Below the pieces are notes generated by a model, which saw nothing but the letters and a program-made list of their open reading frames with translations, was not told the origin of the DNA and did not search any database. The position numbers and the translations under genes were made by a program. Below are positions 28,201-30,057 of a stretch of 30,057 bases of DNA, in pieces (position 1 is the stretch's first letter; each line of letters opens with the position of its first letter). The DNA is from a virus: positions 1-30,057 of the IMG/VR virus record IMGVR_UViG_3300042540_001146. The stretch is one strand, 5' to 3'.

Positions 28201-30057
28201 TAATATTAATGATACTCCAACATCTGCCAAGACATTTGCTAAAAGGTCTCCGATTGGAGATGTTGTAACAAATGACCTTAAGAAGAGCATTACCAAAGAG
28301 TCTAGTGATGCCTTACTTACAAGTTTAAATGTTGGTCTTGATGTTTCCTCTGTTTCTAGTTCTACATCAAGTGCAACGATTACCTTTGCCAGAGAGCACG
28401 GTCTTGCTGGTATTGTAACCTGTAGCACTTTAGATGGTGGTGCCACTTATACTCCAGGAACATATCAAAATGTCAAACTTCTAAACGGTTCTCAGACTGG
28501 AACTTGGAGGGGAGCAACCGCAAATGTTGTTGTTCATATCAGTGGAGCGGTTGCTTCTGCCGATATTGTTTCTTCTGGATCTGGTTATTCTGCCGGTTCT
28601 GGAGCTAACGGTTTATATTTTGATTCTTCTGTAATAGGTAATGGTAATGGTTCTGCCAGATTTAATGTTGCCACATCAGGAATTACAACGGCAATTGGTA
28701 ATGTGGTTCAATTTACTGGTGCCGGTACAACTTCCGATACTTATCATCGTATTACGGCAGTTTCTGCAGACAATCAGATTTCTATTGCCAGAACTACGGG
28801 TGACCCTGTTATTACCACATCTCAATATGCCTTTGTTGTTGGACCTTCTGTACAGATTCAGACAACCACTTATTCTAGCAGCGTTGGTATAAGAACCTTC
28901 AATTGCTATGCACCTCACGGACTAGTTGCCGGTAATAGATTTAGAGTTATTGATTCTTCAAATAATAATCTAGGTGATTATATTGTAAAGGATAGAATTA
29001 GTACTACTTCATTTACATCACTTACTCCTTCTATCAATAGTTCCAATAATGGATATATTCTGAAGCACGGACTGTCGGCAAATGATGCAAGTTCTGATTC
29101 TTCTGCGGAGAATCTAGGAGTACGAAGTGTTCCTTTATTTGATAAGGAAACTCTTGTTGCCAGTGCCGGAATTAGTACTACTGATACTCTAATTGCAGTT
29201 TCAAGCCCTGTAGGAGCAGACGCAATTACCAAGAGATTCCCACTTGGTTCTTATATTCAGATTGATGAAGAGATTATGAGAGTTGCAAGTAGCACTCTAT
29301 CTTCAAGTTCTATTACGGTGATTCGTGGATCTCTTGCCACAAGACAAACCGCTCATGATAATGGTTCACTTATTAGAAAGATTAATCCAATCTCAATTGA
29401 GTTTAGAAGACCTTCTATCGTTAGGGCATCAGGTCATACTTTTGAATATCTTGGTTATGGTCCCGGAAACTACTCAACCGGATTGCCTCAGGTTCAGACC
29501 GTAACCTTAACCGAAAGAGAAGAGTTCTTGGTACAATCTCAAGAAAGGTCTGGTGGTATTGTTGTTTATACTGGTATGAACAATAATGGAGACTTATTTG
29601 TAGGTAATCGTAAGACATCATCCGCAACTGGTGAAGAAGTTACTTATGATAATCCAATTCCAACGATTACCGGTGAAGACCCATCTAGATTAAGTGCGGT
29701 ATTTGATGAGGTTACAATTAAGGAAAGACTTGTTGTTGAGGGTGGAAACTCTGGTACAATTCTTTCTCAGTTTGATGGTCCGGTTACATTCAATAAAGAA
29801 GTTAAACTTACTGCTGCAGTAAATGCTAAGTCACAATTAAAGGTTAGTGACACAACTCAATCCACAACTACCACAAACGGAGCACTCGTTGTAAGTGGTG
29901 GTGTTGGTATTGTCAAGAATTTAAATGTTGGTGGAACTTCTACTCTCACCGGTCTTCTAGACGCCAATGGCGGTGCAACAATTGATAACGTAAGAATAGG
30001 TGTTGCTGGTGATAATGAAATTGATACTTCCACAGGAAACTTAACAATTGATTCTGC
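25244..30057 (+). CDS. Giant tail-fibre/structural protein, 3' end beyond window
   Basis: The reading frame from ATG 25244 stays open to the window end (1604 codons, truncated by the window edge). Residues 1-100 start a pectin-lyase-like beta-helix: IKNTEGRILYVSPSDLDSTD, QPFKTLQRALLEAARFSY, then TTILLMPGQHTVDNRPGF. At about 485-515, IQIVSVFAIGFN and LSITNSNSNFGQISLASAGF closely parallel the 1282-aa fibre (AQLVSIFTINCD, CDLTNSNSSFGNFGLVAVGL). The region from about 830 has repeated beta modules (CTRASNTVTIISELPHNLND). The visible end, NGALVVSGGVGIVKNLNVGG and then DNEIDTSTGNLTIDS, matches modules of both giant fibres, so more shaft and perhaps an S74-type end lie beyond. It is probably a virion adhesin or baseplate-attached fibre. 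Confidence 0.85.
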   Translation, partial: MPLNKLDNFIKNTEGRILYVSPSDLDSTDSISNQGNSLAQPFKTLQRALLEAARFSYQKGNSNDEVEKTTILLMPGQHTVDNRPGFSIKNVGGTATVTSPSGATSAASSTLSLTLDSVFDLTQEDNILYKFNSVNGGVVVPRGTSIVGLDLRKTKIRPKYVPNPTDSAVSNSAIFRITGACYFWQFCIFDGSTEGTVYTDPADFSVNNQSVPTFSHHKLTCFEYADGVNLENTGLTDLDMYYAKLSNAFNLASGRDIDDKYPAKPLGFEKQRPEWEIVGAFAADPIEISTIEAGSGGTPNSQVTVKTTIPHELTAGTPIKISGVSPVDYNISTKVQSISETDPTVFTYLLPNFRLNLPTPGNASSGLVTIETDTVSGASPYIFNISLRSVYGMNGMLADGSKASGFRSMVVAQFTGVSLQKDDRAFVRYNPTNRNYSDNIAITRVAGATLSSQSSSLGTVYHLEPLSIYRSGWESSHIKATNDAFIQIVSVFAIGFNKHFDAESGGDLSITNSNSNFGQISLASAGFKKEAFDKDNNAFITSIIAPRAIVGEEENVDWISLDVGITTNTTINPGQNRLYLFGFTAEDDVPPVLTQGYRVGAKVSDKLYFTANGTEYSANILMSDGVTSSVKEHTVTSGPSSNIFTIGTHNIQTGEKVIILSDDGDLPENIVENTVYYAIRESSTEIKLASSQSAAINGNEINVYLGTNLRILSRVSDKIAGDVGHPVQFDTANNQWYITTNAGSSIYTAFTSLGVAGLTERTEPSYIKRIADTRSLDEKIYKIRVVIPKQLENAKNPENGFVIQESSSTGYRDNADSSLSSLTTTDYDYNRNLSFIAKCTRASNTVTIISELPHNLNDGDSIIIKNVTDGDENPTGEDDLGYNGTFTVESVVDDMTFTYLTTRTPGTTFTNNTTVRTTSLPRFERNDLRSNLYIYRNEVITPYIENVQDGVYHLYVLSADKAVPTEFTNIKYSQNVVDLYPQLDRDNINDTPTSAKTFAKRSPIGDVVTNDLKKSITKESSDALLTSLNVGLDVSSVSSSTSSATITFAREHGLAGIVTCSTLDGGATYTPGTYQNVKLLNGSQTGTWRGATANVVVHISGAVASADIVSSGSGYSAGSGANGLYFDSSVIGNGNGSARFNVATSGITTAIGNVVQFTGAGTTSDTYHRITAVSADNQISIARTTGDPVITTSQYAFVVGPSVQIQTTTYSSSVGIRTFNCYAPHGLVAGNRFRVIDSSNNNLGDYIVKDRISTTSFTSLTPSINSSNNGYILKHGLSANDASSDSSAENLGVRSVPLFDKETLVASAGISTTDTLIAVSSPVGADAITKRFPLGSYIQIDEEIMRVASSTLSSSSITVIRGSLATRQTAHDNGSLIRKINPISIEFRRPSIVRASGHTFEYLGYGPGNYSTGLPQVQTVTLTEREEFLVQSQERSGGIVVYTGMNNNGDLFVGNRKTSSATGEEVTYDNPIPTITGEDPSRLSAVFDEVTIKERLVVEGGNSGTILSQFDGPVTFNKEVKLTAAVNAKSQLKVSDTTQSTTTTNGALVVSGGVGIVKNLNVGGTSTLTGLLDANGGATIDNVRIGVAGDNEIDTSTGNLTIDS

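Overview
This window is a piece of a T4-like myovirus genome, most likely a marine cyanophage infecting Synechococcus or Prochlorococcus. It is AT-rich, gene-dense and almost entirely on one strand. It encodes T4-type baseplate and head-completion proteins next to very large modular tail-fibre proteins. The fibre proteins use the short motif families typical of cyanomyoviruses (IGTT-SP, NLDVDGTLNVD, GGVGI-KNL-VGG). Genes for tRNAs and an HNH nuclease interrupt the structural cluster. A related marine T4-like phage of another host cannot be excluded from sequence alone.

Layout. (1) 5-792, minus strand: an unassigned 115-aa protein and a gp4-like head-completion protein. They face the plus-strand cluster across a 41-bp divergent intergenic region that is nearly symmetrical. 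(2) 834-10272, plus strand: the tail-tube initiator/baseplate/hub block. It runs gp48/54-like tube-fold protein, gp26, a short -1-frame extension of gp26, two large hydrophobic coiled-coil proteins (the second with two cell-wall hydrolase domains), gp27-like hub, gp5-like hub/OB protein and a separate beta-helical spike. (3) 10281-20882: fibre and adhesin genes. They include a 1282-aa fibre with an 82-aa tandem repeat and a beta-helix, a 1256-aa collagen-like fibre ending in an S74 autoproteolytic chaperone domain, a His-x-His tip protein and a likely fibre-assembly chaperone. (4) 20909-23748: an array of small adhesin-like proteins alternating with small assembly-chaperone-like proteins, apparently a duplicated two-gene cassette. 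(5) 23731-25208: a small accessory island with two near-consensus sigma70 promoters, two small genes (one like a Phd/YefM antitoxin), a strange tRNA-like element, tRNA-CAT, tRNA-Leu(TAA), an HNH-family gene and a hypothetical gene. (6) 25244 to the window end: the first 1604 codons of another giant fibre/structural protein that shares its beta-helix module with the 1282-aa protein.

How it works together. Genes 834-10272 build the tail-tube start, hub and cell-puncturing apparatus. Genes 10281-23748 and 25244 onward build the adsorption apparatus. Tight packing, with many ATGA or TAATG stop-start overlaps, implies long polycistronic late transcripts with translational coupling. Candidate T4-type late promoters (TATAAATA-like) lie before several genes. 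The best single finding is a textbook programmed -1 ribosomal frameshift at the end of gene 26: an upstream SD-like element, a TTTTTTC slippery heptamer and a downstream 10-bp hairpin. It would fuse gp26 to a 60-residue extension, just as in the tail-assembly chaperones (G/GT) of other long-tailed phages, and it lies immediately upstream of the candidate tape-measure gene.
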